A stretch of DNA of 64,000 nt from BP-464 sp045805505 (GCA_045805505.1 JBJMLA010000003.1:19188-83187), one strand, 5' to 3'. Shown: positions 43,323 to 52,058, counted from the first letter of the stretch. Numbers and translations are program-made. Notes: generated by a model not told the origin, from the sequence alone.

Positions 43323-45044
43323 ATGCCCCGCATCGTCCCCGCCGCGTTCGTGCTGCTCGCCCTCGCACTGTCCCCCGCGGCCGCACAGGCGACCCACCAG
43401 CACGACCTCCAGTTCGACAAGCAGGAGATCTTCGCCGAGGTCCCGTCCGGCGGCGCGGTCACGACCCTTCGCGCGTCCTGCAGCTCGGGCTACCGCGTCA
43501 TCCAGGGCTCGGTGCGCGTCGACACGGCGCCCGGCGGCCTGCTGACCAACGTCCGGATCCGCACGTCGACTCCCGACAACGATCCGGCCAAGTGGTTCTA
43601 CGAGCTCATCAACACGACACGCAGCGGCAACCAGGCCGCCCAGGTCAAGCTGATGATCTCCTGCGTCAAGCCGACGACGAGCGGCGGCAGCGGAAACCAG
43701 CACACCATCACCTTCGCCGACCGCTTCGACGACGCCCTGCCCGTCGCCGCGGCCCGGCAGTTCGGCAGCGGCCTGAACCTGCCCTGCGAGGGCAACGCTG
43801 CGGCGGCCTCCGGGGGCTACATCCCGGCCGGTGCGGGCTGGGTCTTCGACCCGGACGCGGGCTACCGCCAGCTGATCTCGGTCGCGCCGACCGTGGCCCA
43901 GGCCAGCGGCGGCAGCGGGTACGTGCTCGGCGACAGCCAGGACTTCGGCCTCGGCGGCAACACCGCGCAGGTCGCCTACACGCTCTACGCCAACGTCGCG
44001 TGCCTCAACCACCTGACGACGGCCGCCACCGGTGAGGGCCGCAGCCACCAGCACTACCTCGACGCGTCGGTCCAGTTCGTCAACAAGCAGCTGCAGTTCA
44101 GCGGCAGCTACTACGAGCAGGGCGTCTCGTGCCCCAGCGGCTACTACGCGATCGCCCCGACGTGGTCGATCAGCGAGGCCTCCAACGCCAACGGCCTGCG
44201 CCTGGTGGGCATCGGCTACCAGGGCGACCAGGACCGCTTCCGCTTCGTCAACCCCAATCGCGACACCGGCTTCGTGAGCTTCGGCGTCATCTGCGTGGGC
44301 ACGAAGACGTCGTCGACCAACACGGCGACCCCGGGTGCCGGTCCCGGGCCGCAGAGCCTGCTGATGTCGGAGCGCTCGCTCAACACGTCGATCGGCGCCG
44401 GCCAGACGCTGTCGCGGTCGGTGGGCTGCGCGGGCAAGACCGACATCGTCACCGCGGGCGGCCTCGGCGGCCCCGACGCCGGCGACCTCCGCGTCGTCAC
44501 CTCGGGTGGCGGGACCAGGGCCACGCGCTGGCCCTTCGTCCTGAGGAACACCTCGAGCAAGCGGGCGCGGGTCCGCCTCTACGTCAAGTGCCTGTCGCCG
44601 TGGGCCGAGGGTCACACGCTCGTGCTCGACGGCCTCCCGGCGCAGGCGCCCGACGGCGTGAAGTCCTGTGCGGCGGGCCAGATCCCGATCCGGCCGAGCA
44701 CCGAGGGAAGCCTGACCGCCGACGCGCGATACACGTGCCTGGAGCGGCTGACCACCCAGCGGATCAACCACGTCCATCGCCTGCACGTCAAGACGCTGGC
44801 CAAGACGGTGCCCGCCGACTTCGTCAAGACGTTCAGCTGCCCGCGCCACTACCAGGCCGTCGCCGGCGGGGTGACGGGCGCCCGGCACGGAACGCTCGTC
44901 ACGTCGATCCCGTTCGGGCGCCAGTGGACGTTCGGGATCCGGGGCCGGTCGACCCGCGTCTCGGTCACGTGCCTGAAGGAGTCGACGACCTCCGAGGTCC
45001 CCGAGCCGCTGGTCCAGCAGGTGGTGGCGCCGGCGGCGAGCTAG
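43323..45044 (+). CDS. Secreted protein of six tandem two-cysteine modules
   Basis: 573 residues with signal peptide (to AAAQA, about 23). I do not recognise the family. The mature chain divides into six modules of about 90-95 residues. Each has one early Cys (RASC, NLPC, VSC, VGC, KSC, FSC) and one closing Cys in a V-x-C-type strand (MISCV, VACLN, VICVG, VKCLS, YTCLE, VTCLK), 12 Cys in all. Modules 1, 2, 3, 5 and 6 open with a His-containing strand (HQHDLQ, NQHTIT, HQHYLD, EGHTLV, HVHRLH). The pattern suggests one disulphide per module and possible metal or ligand binding by HxH. Strong RBS and own promoter. Confidence 0.75.
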   Translation: MPRIVPAAFVLLALALSPAAAQATHQHDLQFDKQEIFAEVPSGGAVTTLRASCSSGYRVIQGSVRVDTAPGGLLTNVRIRTSTPDNDPAKWFYELINTTRSGNQAAQVKLMISCVKPTTSGGSGNQHTITFADRFDDALPVAAARQFGSGLNLPCEGNAAAASGGYIPAGAGWVFDPDAGYRQLISVAPTVAQASGGSGYVLGDSQDFGLGGNTAQVAYTLYANVACLNHLTTAATGEGRSHQHYLDASVQFVNKQLQFSGSYYEQGVSCPSGYYAIAPTWSISEASNANGLRLVGIGYQGDQDRFRFVNPNRDTGFVSFGVICVGTKTSSTNTATPGAGPGPQSLLMSERSLNTSIGAGQTLSRSVGCAGKTDIVTAGGLGGPDAGDLRVVTSGGGTRATRWPFVLRNTSSKRARVRLYVKCLSPWAEGHTLVLDGLPAQAPDGVKSCAAGQIPIRPSTEGSLTADARYTCLERLTTQRINHVHRLHVKTLAKTVPADFVKTFSCPRHYQAVAGGVTGARHGTLVTSIPFGRQWTFGIRGRSTRVSVTCLKESTTSEVPEPLVQQVVAPAAS

Positions 45045-47500
45045 CCGCGGACGACGACGTTGACGAGCTTGCCGGGCACGACGATCGTCTTGACGACCTC
45101 CTTGCCGTCGACGTGCGCGTGCATGTTGGGCTGGGCCAGCGCCAGCTCCTTGAGCTCGTCCTGGCTCGCGCCCGCCGGCGCCTCGATGCGGTCGCGGACC
45201 TTGCCGTTGACCTGGCAGACGAGCTCGAAGGTGTCGGCCTCGAGGTAGGCGGAGTCGGCGGCCGGCCACGGCTCCTCCCAGACGCGCTCGCCCGTGAGGC
45301 GGTGGTAGGCGTCGGCGGCGGCGTGCGGAGCGAACGGGAAGAGCAGCGAGGCGGCGGTGGCCAGCGCGAAGCGCACGCTCCCCGGATCGGCGTCGCCGCG
45401 CTTGGCCGGCGTGACCTCGTTGATGAGCTCCATCACCGCGGCGATCGCCGTGTTGAACGAGAAGCGACCCGCCATGTCGGCGGTGACCTTCTCGATCGCC
45501 CAGTGCGCCTTGCGCAGGATGCGCGTGGCGTCGGGACCGACCTCGTCGGGGATCGGGTCGTCGCGCAGCTCGTCGGCCGCCTCGGCGCAGGTGCGCCACA
45601 GGCGGCCCAGGAAGCGCTGCATGCCGTCCACGCCGGAGTCGCTCCAGTCGGCGTCCTGATCGGGGGGCCCGATGAACAGGATGTAGCAGCGGGCGGTGTC
45701 CGCGCCGTAGCGCTCGACGATCGCCTGGGGCGAGACCACGTTGCCCTTGGACTTGGACATCTTCGCCCCGTCCTTGGTGATCATGCCCTGCGTGAAGAGC
45801 TTGGCGAACGGCTCCTGCACCGAGTCGGGCAGGTGTCCGAGGTCGGCGAGCGCCTTCGTGAAGAACCGCGCGTAGAGCAGGTGCAGGATCGCGTGCTCGA
45901 CGCCGCCGATGTACTGGTCGACGGGCATCCACCGCGCGATGACCTCGGGGTCCCACGCGGCCTCGTCGTTGTTGGCGTCGCAGTAGCGCAGGAAGTACCA
46001 GGACGAATCGACGAACGTGTCCATCGTGTCCGTCTCGCGCAGCGCCGGGCCGTCGCACTGCGGGCAGGTCGTGGTGACCCAGTCCTCGGCGGCGGCCAGC
46101 GGTGACTTGCCCTTCGGCTTGTAGTCGCTGATGTTCGGCAGCTCGACCGGGAGCTGGTCCTCCGGCACGGGGACCATGCCGCACTTCGCGCAATTGACGA
46201 TCGGGATCGGGCAGCCCCAGTAGCGCTGGCGGGAGACCAGCCAGTCGCGCAGGCGGTAGTTGATCGAGCTGTGGCCCTTGCCCTCGCGGTCGACCCACTC
46301 GACGATCTTCTGCAGCGCCTCGCGGTTGTGCAGCCCGTCGAAGTCGGGATGCGAGTTGGTCAGCGGGCCGTCGCCGACGTAGGGCAGGTCGCCGCCGTCG
46401 GGGTCGCTGACGACGCGCTTGACGGACAGGCCGAAGGCCTGGGCGAAGTCGAAGTCGCGCTCGTCGTGGCCGGGGACGGCCATGATCGCGCCGGTGCCGT
46501 ACTCCATGAGCACGTAGTCGGCGACGAACATCGGGATCTGCTCGCCGTTGACCGGGTTGGTGACCGTGCGGCCCAGCGCAACGCCCGTCTTGACCTTGTC
46601 GGCGTCGCCGCGCTCCTCGACCGACTCGTTGGCCGCGTGGTTGACGTAGTCGCGCACGGCCTGCTCCTGCGGCGTGCCCTCGACCAGCCGGATCACGTCG
46701 GGGTGCTCGGGCGCCATCACGAAGAACGTCGCGCCGAACAGCGTGTCGGGCCGCGTGGTGAAGACCGGGTAGTCGATGCCCAGCTCCTCGCAGCGGAACG
46801 TGACCTCGGCGCCCTCCGACCGGCCGATCCAGTTGCGCTGCATGATCTTGACGTGCTCGGGCCACTCGATGTCCTCGAGGTCGTCGAGCAGGCGGTCGGC
46901 GTAGTCGGTGATGCGGAAGAACCACTGCTCGAGCTGGCGCACCTCGACCTCGGCGCCGCAGCGCTCGCAGCGGCCGTCAATGACCTGCTCGTTGGCCAGG
47001 ACGGTGGCGTCGTTGGGACACCACTTGACCGCCGCCTCCTTCTTGTAGGCCAGGCCGGCCTCGAAGAGCTGCAGGAAGATCCACTGCGTCCAGCGGTACA
47101 CGCGCGGCTCGTGGGTGCCGAACTCCCGGGTCCAGTCGATCGAGATGCCCCACTCGCGGAACTGCTTCTGGAACTCCTTGATCGCCGCGTTGGTCGAGAC
47201 GCTCGGATGCTGGCCGGTCTTGATCGCGTGGTTCTCGGCCGGCAGGCCGAACGCGTCGTAGCCCATCGGGTGCAGCACGCGGCGCCCACCGCGGCGGTGG
47301 AAGTGCGCGACGGCGTCGCCGACGGAGTACACCTTGAGGTGGCCGATGTGCGGCTCGCCGGACGGGTACGGGAGCATCTCCAGGACGTAGGAGGTGTCGC
47401 CGTCGAGCTCGTCGTTGGAGACCTCCCAGGTGCGCTCGTCCGCCCACACCTGCTGCCAGCGGGGTTCGATCTCCTTGGGGTCGTAGAAGTAGTCGGCCAT
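45041..47500 (-). CDS. leuS: Leucine-tRNA ligase
   Basis: 819 residues. Class I synthetase that charges tRNA-Leu. HIGH motif as PHIGHLKVYS (residues 50-59), zinc ribbon WCPNDATVLANEQ...CERC, editing domain with TTRPDTLFGATF and YGTGAIMAVPGHDERD, and the KMSKS loop DGAKMSKSKGN. The C-terminal domain ends in VVKTIVVPGKLVNVVV. Complete and bacterial in type. TAGCCT stands 13 nt before the ATG. Its stop overlaps the end of the convergent secreted-protein gene by 4 bp. Confidence 0.98.
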   Translation of the reverse strand: MADYFYDPKEIEPRWQQVWADERTWEVSNDELDGDTSYVLEMLPYPSGEPHIGHLKVYSVGDAVAHFHRRGGRRVLHPMGYDAFGLPAENHAIKTGQHPSVSTNAAIKEFQKQFREWGISIDWTREFGTHEPRVYRWTQWIFLQLFEAGLAYKKEAAVKWCPNDATVLANEQVIDGRCERCGAEVEVRQLEQWFFRITDYADRLLDDLEDIEWPEHVKIMQRNWIGRSEGAEVTFRCEELGIDYPVFTTRPDTLFGATFFVMAPEHPDVIRLVEGTPQEQAVRDYVNHAANESVEERGDADKVKTGVALGRTVTNPVNGEQIPMFVADYVLMEYGTGAIMAVPGHDERDFDFAQAFGLSVKRVVSDPDGGDLPYVGDGPLTNSHPDFDGLHNREALQKIVEWVDREGKGHSSINYRLRDWLVSRQRYWGCPIPIVNCAKCGMVPVPEDQLPVELPNISDYKPKGKSPLAAAEDWVTTTCPQCDGPALRETDTMDTFVDSSWYFLRYCDANNDEAAWDPEVIARWMPVDQYIGGVEHAILHLLYARFFTKALADLGHLPDSVQEPFAKLFTQGMITKDGAKMSKSKGNVVSPQAIVERYGADTARCYILFIGPPDQDADWSDSGVDGMQRFLGRLWRTCAEAADELRDDPIPDEVGPDATRILRKAHWAIEKVTADMAGRFSFNTAIAAVMELINEVTPAKRGDADPGSVRFALATAASLLFPFAPHAAADAYHRLTGERVWEEPWPAADSAYLEADTFELVCQVNGKVRDRIEAPAGASQDELKELALAQPNMHAHVDGKEVVKTIVVPGKLVNVVVRG

Positions 47501-47561
47501 CTCGGTCCGGCGCAGGCTAGACGGTGACCGTGTTCTTGCGGCCCTCCGCCCCGGCGGGATC

Positions 47562-47567
47562 TACGCT
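47562..47567 (+). promoter_or_regulatory. -10 element of the coiled-coil gene
   Basis: TACGCT followed by exactly 7 nt and a GTG at 47575. This places the transcription start at the initiation codon and argues for the GTG at 47575 over the GTG at 47524. Confidence 0.55.
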
Positions 47568-47574
47568 TTTGGTC

Positions 47575-48180
47575 GTGGACGCAGCCTCCCAGGTCGGGCA
47601 GATCGTGCAGGCGGCCGAGCTGGCCGCCGAGCAGCTGCGCGCCGATGCCGAGCAGCGGGCGCGCGAGCGCATCGCCGAGGCCGACCGTGCCGCCGAGTAC
47701 CGCGTGGTCGCCGCCGAGCAGGAGGCGGCCGAGATCATCGCCGCCGCGCGCGCCGAGGCCGAGCGGATCTCGGGTGAGGCCGCGGTGGCCCACGCCGAGG
47801 CGGCAAGCGTCCGCGAGGCCGCCGAGGCGGAGCGCACGTCGCTGCTGGCCGAGGCCCTGACCGCGGCCGAGGCGGAGGCGGACAAGCTCCGCGCGGGCGC
47901 CCGCGACGAAGCGCGCGCCACGACCGCCGAGGCCCGCTCCGCCGCCCGCGACGTCCTGGCCGACGGCACCGAGCTGTCGACGGACCTGCGCGACCTCTCC
48001 ACGTCGCTGCGCGCCAACGCCGAGCGGCTGCTGCGCGACATCAAGATGGCCCACGCGGCGATGACCGCGCGGCTCGACCAGGCCTCGCCCGGCCCGCCGC
48101 TGGAGTCCGATCCGCGGCCGCGCCGTCCGTCGCCGTCCGGCGGGGACCTCGACGTTCCCGAGTTCCTGCCGCGGCGTTAA
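47575..48180 (+). CDS. Long coiled-coil protein, DivIVA-like
   Basis: 201 residues. After a short start (DAASQVGQIVQAAELAAEQL), residues about 10-165 are one long Ala/Glu/Arg-rich heptad helix (AEQRARERIAEADRAAEY and similar), then a Pro-rich tail. The layout recalls the actinobacterial DivIVA/cell-division-initiation coiled coils but lacks a clear N-terminal lipid-binding domain, so function is uncertain; a structural or wall-growth role is plausible. Divergent from leuS. The GTG at 47575 is supported by a TANNNT element 7 nt upstream. Confidence 0.65.
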   Translation: MDAASQVGQIVQAAELAAEQLRADAEQRARERIAEADRAAEYRVVAAEQEAAEIIAAARAEAERISGEAAVAHAEAASVREAAEAERTSLLAEALTAAEAEADKLRAGARDEARATTAEARSAARDVLADGTELSTDLRDLSTSLRANAERLLRDIKMAHAAMTARLDQASPGPPLESDPRPRRPSPSGGDLDVPEFLPRR

Positions 48181-48415
48181 CGAAAAGCGACGCGGTCCCA
48201 GCCCACTCGAGGAACCCTCCTCCGGATCGTCGCAAGCGACGTCCCGGTCTCAGGGTGGCGGGCCTTGCGTCCTCATGGCCTCGCTCTTTGTGGTCCGGTT
48301 CCGCGTCTGGGATGAACCTCCCAGGGCGGTCGGGCCCGGTCAAGAGCGCCGGAAGGAAGAACCCGCATCCTCCGCGAAAACCTGACGCGCGGGCTCGCTA
48401 AGATGGTCCGTTCCA
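48181..48415 (+). other. Non-coding stretch with several strong hairpins
   Basis: No credible coding frame between the coiled-coil gene and tRNA-Ala. Stems that can be read: CCGG-AT-CGTCG-CAAG-CGACG-TC-CCGG (48221-48247 region), CTGGGA/TCCCAG (48307-48323 region), CCGCG/CGCGG near 48372-48391, and a long-range GACGCGG/CCGCGTC pair (48189-48195 with 48301-48307). It could be a structured RNA or the processed 5' flank of the tRNA. No family is recognised. Confidence 0.4.
48399..48404 (+). promoter_or_regulatory. Candidate -10 for tRNA-Ala
   Basis: TAAGAT 11 nt before the first tRNA base. No good -35 is visible at 16-18 bp. Confidence 0.4.
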
Positions 48416-48488
48416 GGGGCTGTAGCTCAGCTGGAAGAGCGTCTGGCTGGCAGCCAGAAGGTCAGGGGTTCGAGCCCCCTCAGCTCCA
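48416..48488 (+). tRNA. tRNA-Ala (anticodon GGC)
   Basis: 73 nt with full cloverleaf: acceptor GGGGCTG pairing with CAGCTCC, D-arm GCTCAGCTGGAAGAGC, anticodon stem TCTGG/CCAGA with loop CTGGCAG (anticodon GGC), and T-arm with GGTTCGAGCC. The alanine identity pair G3-U70 is present. The 3' CCA is not encoded (discriminator A followed by CTGG). A perfect terminator hairpin follows. Confidence 0.97.
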
Positions 48489-48498
48489 CTGGATGTCC

Positions 48499-48524
48499 AA
48501 GAGGCCGCCCCCGGGCGGCCTCTT
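48499..48524 (+). terminator. Intrinsic terminator of tRNA-Ala
   Basis: AAGAGGCCGCCC (48499-48510) and GGGCGGCCTCTT (48513-48524), a perfect 12-bp stem with a 2-nt loop, followed by GTCTTTGTC. Confidence 0.85.
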
Positions 48525-48586
48525 GTCTTTGTCACGCCGCAAACCAGAGCGTTGAAGCCACACGTCGGTCTGCCGATCACCTCCGT

Positions 48587-49846
48587 ATGGCTCTTCAGAT
48601 CCTGCCGTCTAACCGCACCATGTCGATCGACGAAATCCTCGAGCAGCGCAGCGTCCGCTCGGTCTATCAGCCGATCGTCGAGCTCGTGAGCGGTCGCGTC
48701 GTCGCCTACGAGGCGCTGGCCCGCGGCCCCGAGGGCTCCGGGCTCGAGCGCCCCGACCTCCTCTTCGCCGCCGCCCGCGAGGCCGGCCGGCTCGTCGAGC
48801 TCGACTGGCAGTGCCGGGTCGCGGCGCTCCGCGGCGCGCTCGATGCCGGGCTCCCCCGGTCGCTGCGCCTCTTCGTCAACGTCGCCGCCGAGGCGGTCGA
48901 CGCGCTTCCACCCGACTTCGCCCGCGAGACGGTCCGCGACGCCAACGAGCAGCTCGACGTGGTCGTCGAGATCACCGAGCAGGCCATCGCCAGCCGCCCC
49001 GCCGAGATGCTGCTGATGATCGACCGCCTGCGCGCGGTGGGGTCGGCCATCGCGCTCGACGACGTCGGCGCGGTCCCGCGCTCGCTCGCGCTGATGCCCC
49101 TGCTGGCTCCCGACGTCATCAAGCTCGACATGCGGCTCGTGCAGAGCAGTCCGACCGTCCACCTCGCCTCGGTCGCCAACGCCGTCAGCGCCGAGGCCGA
49201 GCGCACCGGCGCGCCGCTGATCGCCGAGGGCATCGAGACCGCCGAGCAGATCGAGGTCGCCCGCGCCCTGGGCGCCGACTACGGCCAGGGCTGGCACTTC
49301 GGCCGCCCCGGGCCGCTTCCCGACACCTTCGAGGCTGCGCCCGCCCCGATCGGCTCACGCCTGCGCGAGGCGATCAACGACCCGCGCAGCCCGTTCGAGA
49401 TCGTCACGAGCGAGCGCGAGGTCCGCCGCGGCGAGAAGGCGCTGCTGCTGACCATCAGCCGCCAGCTCGAGCGCCAGGCTGCGCTGCAGGGCGAGTCGAC
49501 CATCGTCATCTCCGCATTCCAGAAGTCGCGGCACTTCACCCAGCGCACGCGCGACCGCTACAGCGCGCTCGCCGGCGAGCTCGCCTTCGTCGCCGCGCTC
49601 GGCCAGGAGATCCCCGAGGAGCCGGCCCCCGGCGTCCGCGGCGGGCACCTGGGCCCGGACAACCCGCTGGCGCTCGAGTGGAACGTCACCGTGGTCGCCC
49701 CCCACTTCGCCGCGGCCTTCGTCGGCCGCGACCTCGGCGACGACGTCGAGGACAGCCGCCGCCGGTTCGACTTCGCGGTCACCTACAACCGTGACCTCGC
49801 GGTTCAGGCCGCTCGCGCGCTGATGCGCGAGATCACGCCGCGCTGA
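48587..49846 (+). CDS. EAL-domain c-di-GMP phosphodiesterase with C-terminal DICT domain
   Basis: 419 residues. EAL domain at about 15-245: YQPIVEL, YEALARG, LFVNVAAE, ITEQAI, ALDDVGAV, VIKLDMRLV, IAEGIET. The metal ligands Glu, Asn, Glu and Asp-Asp and the general-base Lys are kept, so cleavage of c-di-GMP is likely. Residues about 265-400 match the DICT sensory module found with EAL and GGDEF proteins. No membrane helix. A second Met at residue 12 could be the start. It links with the HD-GYP proteins as the third c-di-GMP-related gene in the window. Its end overlaps the convergent rsfS by 14 bp. Confidence 0.85.
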   Translation: MALQILPSNRTMSIDEILEQRSVRSVYQPIVELVSGRVVAYEALARGPEGSGLERPDLLFAAAREAGRLVELDWQCRVAALRGALDAGLPRSLRLFVNVAAEAVDALPPDFARETVRDANEQLDVVVEITEQAIASRPAEMLLMIDRLRAVGSAIALDDVGAVPRSLALMPLLAPDVIKLDMRLVQSSPTVHLASVANAVSAEAERTGAPLIAEGIETAEQIEVARALGADYGQGWHFGRPGPLPDTFEAAPAPIGSRLREAINDPRSPFEIVTSEREVRRGEKALLLTISRQLERQAALQGESTIVISAFQKSRHFTQRTRDRYSALAGELAFVAALGQEIPEEPAPGVRGGHLGPDNPLALEWNVTVVAPHFAAAFVGRDLGDDVEDSRRRFDFAVTYNRDLAVQAARALMREITPR

Positions 49847-50210
49847 CGGGCAGCTCGGGCTGCCCGGGCGCGTACTTGCGCGAGGGGACGTCGCCCCACA
49901 GCTGCTCGAGGCGGTAGTGCCCGCGGGTGTCGGGCGTGAAGACGTGGACGACGACGTCGAGGTAGTCCATGAGGACCCACTTGCCCTCGGTCAGGCCCTC
50001 GACGCGGCGGGGCAGCAGGCCATGGTCGTCCTTGAGCGCCTTGTGGATGCCGTCGTGGATCGCCTTGGTCTGGCGGTCGGTGTTGCCCGAGCAGACGATG
50101 AAGTAGTCCGTGTAGCCCGAGACGCCGCGCAGGTCGATCTCGACGACGTCGATCGCCTTCTTGTCGGCGGCGTGCGCGGCGCACAGCTCGGCGAGGGCTT
50201 CGGGCGTCAT
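49833..50210 (-). CDS. rsfS: Ribosome silencing factor RsfS
   Basis: 125 residues. RsfS binds ribosomal protein L14 and blocks subunit joining in slow growth. Family motifs: DVVEIDLRGVSGYTDYFIVC, SGNTDRQTKAI, EGKWVLMDYLDVVVHVF and YRLEQLWGD. It overlaps nadD by 4 bp, the standard pairing. Confidence 0.96.
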   Translation of the reverse strand: MTPEALAELCAAHAADKKAIDVVEIDLRGVSGYTDYFIVCSGNTDRQTKAIHDGIHKALKDDHGLLPRRVEGLTEGKWVLMDYLDVVVHVFTPDTRGHYRLEQLWGDVPSRKYAPGQPELPVSAA

Positions 50211-50791
50211 GCGTAGAGCCCCCGGCCCTCGATGATGTCGGCCACCGCCGGCGACACGAGGTGGCGCACGGAGCGGCCGGCGGCGATGCGCGCGCGGATG
50301 TCGGTGGAGGAGATGTCGATGCGGGGCATGGTGAAGAAGTCGATGGGTGCCGAGCCGAGCGAGGCCAGCGTGCGCTTGATGTCGACGCGGCGGATGTCAC
50401 CGCGCTCGGCCACGCCCACGCGGGCGCGGCTCAGGATCTCGGCGGGCTCCCGCCAGGTCGACAGGCTCAGGGCCATGTCGCCACCGACGATGAAGGTCAG
50501 CTCGTCGCTCCCATCAAGCTCCCTCAGGGTATCGACAGTGAACGACGGCCCTCCACGGCGGACCTCTGCGTCGCAGACCCCCAGCCGCCAGTCGCCCGCG
50601 ACGGCTGCGCGGCACAGCTCGAGGCGCACCTCCGGGCCGGGGTCCGCCAGGAGCGTCTTGTGCGGCGGCTGGGACACCGGCAGCAGGTCGACGCGGTCGA
50701 GCAGCAGCTGCTCCATCGCCTCGGCGGCACAGATCAGGTGCCCCAGATGGGGCGGGTTGAACGTCCCCCCGATGAGGCCGATCCGACTCAG
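50207..50791 (-). CDS. nadD: Nicotinate-nucleotide adenylyltransferase
   Basis: 194 residues. Makes deamido-NAD from nicotinate mononucleotide and ATP. Motifs: GLIGGTFNPPHLGH near the start (catalytic His pair), LPVSQPPHK, TFIVGGDMALSLSTW, and the ISSTDIR substrate loop. There is no ATG, GTG or TTG at the expected place. The reading frame gives CTG AGT CGG ATC, i.e. (M)SRIGLIGG, with the CTG overlapping the proA stop as CTGA, like the ATGA/GTGA overlaps elsewhere. An upstream GTG exists but would add an unrelated 20-residue tail. Confidence 0.93.
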   Translation of the reverse strand: MSRIGLIGGTFNPPHLGHLICAAEAMEQLLLDRVDLLPVSQPPHKTLLADPGPEVRLELCRAAVAGDWRLGVCDAEVRRGGPSFTVDTLRELDGSDELTFIVGGDMALSLSTWREPAEILSRARVGVAERGDIRRVDIKRTLASLGSAPIDFFTMPRIDISSTDIRARIAAGRSVRHLVSPAVADIIEGRGLYA

Positions 50792-52044
50792 GGCCGGATG
50801 TGGCCGTCGCCCTCGACCACGTACTTGAAGGTGCACAGCTCGCGCAGGCCGATCGGGCCGCGCGCGTGGAGCTTCTGCGTCGAGTTGCCGATCTCGGCGC
50901 CCATGCCGAACTCTCCGCCGTCGGTGAAGCGCGTCGACGCGTTGACGTACACGCACGCGGCGTCGACGCCCAGGCGGAAGGCGCGCGCGGACTCGGCGTC
51001 GCGCGTGACGATCGCCTCGGAATGGCCGGAGCCGTGCGCGTTGACGTGCGCGATCGCCTCCTCGACGGAGTCGACGACCTTGACGGCCAGGACCAGCGCC
51101 AGGAACTCCTCGTCCCAGTCGGACTCCTCGGCGTCGTGCAGCTCGGCAGCGAGGTTCTCCCCCGCCAGCGCGCGCGCCCGTCCGTCGACGCGCAGCTCGA
51201 CGCCGGCGTCGTGCAGCGCCCGCAGCGCCCGGGGCAGGAACTGCGCCGCCGCGTCGGCGTGGACGAGCAGCGTCTCGGCCGCGTTGCAGACGCCGGGACG
51301 CTGGGTCTTGGCGTTCAGGACGATGGCCTCGGCGGCGAACAGGTCGGCGACGGCGTCGACGTAGACGTGGCAGTTGCCCGACGCCGCGTAGATCACCGGC
51401 ACCGTCGCGAGCTCGCGCAGCGCGGCCTTCAGGCCCTCACCGCCGCGCGGGATGATCAGGTCGACGAGCCCCTCCTGGCGCGCGAGGTCCGCGAGCGCCT
51501 CGCGGCCGCCCCCCACGAGCTGGATCGCGCCCTCCGGCGCGTGCTCGGCGGCGATGCCGGCCAGGACGGCGTTGGAGTGCGCCGCGCTCGACGAGCCCCG
51601 CAGCACGATCGCGTTGCCCGACTTCAGGCACAGGGCCGCGGCGTCGATCGTCACGTTGGGCCGCGCCTCGTAGACGACGGCGACGACGCCGAGCGGCACG
51701 CGCTCCTTGCGCACGTCGAGCCCGTTGGGCAGCCGGAAGCCCTCGATCACCTCGCCCACCGGATCCCGCAATGCGGCGATGTCGCGGACCTGCGCGGCGA
51801 TCGCGGCGATGCGCCCCGGATCGAGCATCAGCCGGTCGAGCAGCGCGTCGGACAGGCCCGCCTCGCGGCCGGCCTCCATGTCGCGCGCGTTGGCCTCGAC
51901 GATCTCGTCGCTGCGCGCTTCGAGCGCATCGGCGATCGCGTGCAGCGCATCGTCCTTGGCACCGCTGTCGAGCGCCGCCAGCTTCCTCGCCGCGGCGCGC
52001 GCGGCAACGCACACGTCGGTCACGGATCGTTCAGCTATCGCCAT
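50788..52044 (-). CDS. proA: Glutamate-5-semialdehyde dehydrogenase (gamma-glutamyl phosphate reductase)
   Basis: 418 residues. Second step of proline synthesis, NADPH-dependent. Motifs: VPLGVVAVVYEARPNVT, LRGSSSAAHSN, the catalytic Cys in QRPGVCNAAETLL and the C-terminal GPIGLRELCTFKY. TAATGT (52054-52059) lies 9 nt before the ATG, next to a palindromic repeat that fills the gap to proB. Confidence 0.97.
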   Translation of the reverse strand: MAIAERSVTDVCVAARAAARKLAALDSGAKDDALHAIADALEARSDEIVEANARDMEAGREAGLSDALLDRLMLDPGRIAAIAAQVRDIAALRDPVGEVIEGFRLPNGLDVRKERVPLGVVAVVYEARPNVTIDAAALCLKSGNAIVLRGSSSAAHSNAVLAGIAAEHAPEGAIQLVGGGREALADLARQEGLVDLIIPRGGEGLKAALRELATVPVIYAASGNCHVYVDAVADLFAAEAIVLNAKTQRPGVCNAAETLLVHADAAAQFLPRALRALHDAGVELRVDGRARALAGENLAAELHDAEESDWDEEFLALVLAVKVVDSVEEAIAHVNAHGSGHSEAIVTRDAESARAFRLGVDAACVYVNASTRFTDGGEFGMGAEIGNSTQKLHARGPIGLRELCTFKYVVEGDGHIRP

Positions 52045-52058
52045 GCGAACACCACATT

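Noticed and set aside
42590..43462. Upstream extension of the comEC frame
   Set aside because: It overlaps comEA in another frame; the GTGA overlap at 42586-42589 gives a standard coupled start.
47524..47574. Earlier GTG start of the coiled-coil gene
   Set aside because: The added residues are not helical, and the TACGCT box lies within this stretch at the right distance from GTG 47575.
48340..48365. SRP (4.5S) RNA tetraloop, from GGTCA and CCGGAAGGAAG
   Set aside because: The bases on either side do not pair into the long hairpin, and the symmetric loop (CAGG/AGCA) is absent. The spacing between GGTCA and CCGGAAGG is also wrong.
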